6,017 bases of DNA, taken from the NCBI GenBank assembly GCA_016783985.1, contig JADHVM010000064.1, forward strand, positions 1 to 6,017. Reading direction: 5' to 3'. Under the pieces are notes generated by a model. The model did no database searches. It was not told the origin of the DNA and saw only the letters and a program-made list of their open reading frames with translations. Position numbers and translations under genes: made by a program. The DNA is from Actinomycetota bacterium. Lineage in GTDB: Bacteria > Actinomycetota > Humimicrobiia > Humimicrobiales > Humimicrobiaceae. Below are positions 4,747 through 6,017 of this stretch, piece by piece; within the stretch, counting starts at the first letter, position 1, and every line of letters starts with the position of its first letter.

Positions 4747-4819
4747 TGGTAGCGCATAGGGGACTCGAATCTTTGTTTTAGCCGTGAGAGGGCTATTAAT
4801 TTTTGTTTCAAATTTAGCC
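4747..4819 (-). pseudogene. Degenerate tRNA-Glu(CTC)-like gene
   Basis: Read on the minus strand, the 3' end has exact tRNA spacing: T-loop TTCGAGT (4769-4763), T-stem strand CCCCT (4762-4758), 7-nt acceptor strand ATGCGCT (4757-4751), discriminator A and encoded CCA (4750-4747). Upstream is a 5-bp anticodon stem TAGCC/GGCTA (4795-4791 with 4783-4779) closing a 7-nt loop CTCTCAC, with U33, anticodon CTC and A37. This loop and the following 4-nt variable region AAAC are typical of bacterial tRNA-Glu. The rest is eroded. The 5' T-stem strand reads AAAGA where AGGGG is needed, the D-arm (about 4796-4810) lacks the GG pair and any stem, and the 5' acceptor region does not pair well with the 3' strand. 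It is therefore called a pseudogene; the 5' boundary is uncertain. Seven Ts follow the CCA after GTCC. Confidence 0.6.
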
Positions 4820-4937
4820 TGTTTTTAGGTAGGATTAGAACAAGGAATAGTAATTAACCTAAAAATCAATATATTAACAATCCACATATTTATTTCTGCT
4901 GTAATCATCATATTCATCATAAAAGTTATCTATTGCT

Positions 4938-6017
4938 CTAATTAAAGGTTAATGAATTCAGCATTCCTATGTAAGCAGCCGTAGCTATATCACTGTTGCT
5001 TTCATCTGTAATAACTATGAGTAAATATAATTTACCCTTATTTTCAGCAAAGCAGTAACCCATTACCCAGTTGTTATTATCATTATCTGTGTAACTGTAA
5101 TAGTATTCCTTGCAGGGAGTACCATTTTCCAAAACGGCATCTTTTTTACTCTTTTCAACAAAAGTCCAGTTCAACTGCTCAGCGAAACTCGCTGAGTCAT
5201 CATCAGCGAATTCTTCATAAGGTGAATAACCAACTGGATATACTGCCTTAAACAGGAAGGATATTTGTAAGTTTGGAGAAGGTGTATAAATATTTAAGCC
5301 AACCTCTTCCGCTGTTTTACTTTCCTCATAAGTCCAGTTGTCAGGTATTGTTATTGTAAATCCGAAATCAGTGCTGGAATACTTATTGCCCTGATCAAAT
5401 GTAACTGCTGCTTCTGCGACTTCACCTGTAACCTCAAAATCAAAGGAGCCGTACAAATTATCATTTAAATATATTTCGACTTTATAGTTGCCTTCAGGGA
5501 TAAATCCTGTTGTCCATTGGAAGGTAAAAGCTATATATGATGGACTATAGTAATCTGCTGTCAAATCATTCTTGGTTTCACTTAACAGCTCACCTGTACT
5601 TGATTTCCATTGCGCCTTTAAAGTATTTCCTATGATTTGATAATCGACTTTTACGCAGGCATAAACAGTTTCATTTGAATTGAACTTTTGAGTTGTGGTA
5701 ACAGGCACATTATTTTGATCAACCTGGTCCGCAAGTGAAACCTCCAATATTTTCACCTGAGGTTTATTTACCTTGAAAGTCGCGGTTTTGATCAGTTCCC
5801 CGTTATTATAAAATTCTACCTTGTAATCACCGTACGGAATAATTGATGATTCATCTAAAGGATAAATATCCGATTCAAGGATGCCTTCAAAATAATTTCC
5901 CTTTTGATCCTTATTGTACTGGTCCCCTTTATCCAGTACTGTCTCTCCAGTGTCTAGATTTGTCCATTTAAATCTCCAGTTATCCCCGCCTTTGGTGTTG
6001 GAATATTTTACTGTTGC
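4938..6017 (-). CDS. Multidomain extracytoplasmic protein, two Ig-like domains plus PsbP/Mog1-like C-terminal domain, 5' partial
   Basis: The frame stays open to the window edge, giving 359 residues. The GTG at 5756-5754 is an internal Val (residue 88), not the start. Residues 1-83 and 88-197 are two related beta domains. Both contain a W-x-x-x-x-x-GE segment and end with PxGxYKVExY (PYGDYKVEFY at 61-70, PEGNYKVEIY at 174-183) followed by a FxFxV-like strand, typical of tandem Ig/CARDB-like modules in surface proteins. Residues 209-359 start YSSTDFGFTITIPDNWTYEE and end in KGKLYLLIVITDESN plus MLNSLTF, the pattern of PsbP/Mog1/DUF1795-like domains (short amphipathic strands, final helix and SLTF motif). 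Export is expected, but the N-terminal signal lies outside the window. Cysteines at 121, 302 and 322 are few. The stop is TAG at 4940-4938. Ligand and role are unknown; the domain calls are by pattern only. Confidence 0.85.
   Translation of the reverse strand, partial: ATVKYSNTKGGDNWRFKWTNLDTGETVLDKGDQYNKDQKGNYFEGILESDIYPLDESSIIPYGDYKVEFYNNGELIKTATFKVNKPQVKILEVSLADQVDQNNVPVTTTQKFNSNETVYACVKVDYQIIGNTLKAQWKSSTGELLSETKNDLTADYYSPSYIAFTFQWTTGFIPEGNYKVEIYLNDNLYGSFDFEVTGEVAEAAVTFDQGNKYSSTDFGFTITIPDNWTYEESKTAEEVGLNIYTPSPNLQISFLFKAVYPVGYSPYEEFADDDSASFAEQLNWTFVEKSKKDAVLENGTPCKEYYYSYTDNDNNNWVMGYCFAENKGKLYLLIVITDESNSDIATAAYIGMLNSLTFN

Larger units (their letters stand above)
4550..4937. other. 388-bp intergenic region between convergent genes, with a decayed tRNA
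   Basis: The region separates the plus-strand nucleotidyltransferase gene from the minus-strand multidomain protein gene. It holds a weak terminator-like hairpin (4686-4709), a tRNA-Glu-like remnant on the minus strand (4747-4819), and otherwise featureless AT-rich DNA. A 25-codon minus-strand open stretch at 4874-4948 is noted elsewhere and not called. Confidence 0.5.

Noticed and set aside
4747..4775. Plus-strand tRNA reading based on CTGGTAGCGCAT and ACTCGAATC
   Set aside because: The two pieces resemble D-loop and T-loop motifs but are directly adjacent with no anticodon arm between them. The minus-strand reading fits exact T-loop, acceptor and CCA spacing.
4874..4948. 25-codon minus-strand open stretch just after the multidomain gene, with a protein-like Asp/Tyr-rich reading
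   Set aside because: It has no start codon or ribosome site of its own and is bounded by stops. It could be a frameshifted old C-terminal tail, but it is too short to support.
4938..5756. Start codon of the minus-strand gene at the GTG at 5756
   Set aside because: The frame continues upstream without a stop to base 6017, with homologous repeat domain sequence. The GTG is an internal valine and no ribosome site precedes it.

Overview
The window is AT-rich bacterial DNA with Shine-Dalgarno-preceded genes, sigma-70-type promoter elements and an intrinsic terminator. The organism cannot be fixed from this alone. A low-GC anaerobe-like bacterium (Clostridia-like or a candidate phylum such as Atribacterota) would fit the DhnA-type class I aldolase, the secreted Glu-rich protein and the base composition. 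That is an inference, not an identification.

Layout, left to right. (1) The 3' end of a class I fructose-bisphosphate aldolase gene (1-504). (2) A nucleoid protein HU gene (789-1061) with a very good promoter, an odd all-G/C patch in its leader, and an intrinsic terminator. (3) A secreted protein (1323-2363) with a signal peptide, a 58-residue Glu-rich spacer, an Ig-like domain and a DNRLRE/CBM96-like beta domain. (4) A small nitroreductase-family flavoprotein (2737-3249), with two diverged copies of a 44-bp repeat in the intergenic regions on either side. (5) A compact two-gene module (3589-4549), visibly more AT-rich than its neighbours. It encodes a small basic coiled-coil protein and an overlapping nucleotidyltransferase-fold protein, and is preceded by two identical-geometry inverted repeats, one of which brackets a TATAAT box. 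(6) A gene-poor stretch holding a decayed tRNA-Glu(CTC) copy on the minus strand. (7) On the minus strand, the C-terminal 359 residues of a multidomain extracytoplasmic protein (two related Ig-like domains plus a PsbP/Mog1-like domain). It runs off the window end.

Most genes look like independent transcription units. The exception is the nucleotidyltransferase module, where the 8-nt gene overlap, operator-like palindromes over the promoter, skewed composition and neighbouring tRNA remnant suggest a mobile, self-regulated toxin-antitoxin-like or defence cassette. This is the part most worth following up. Its function is inferred from architecture only.
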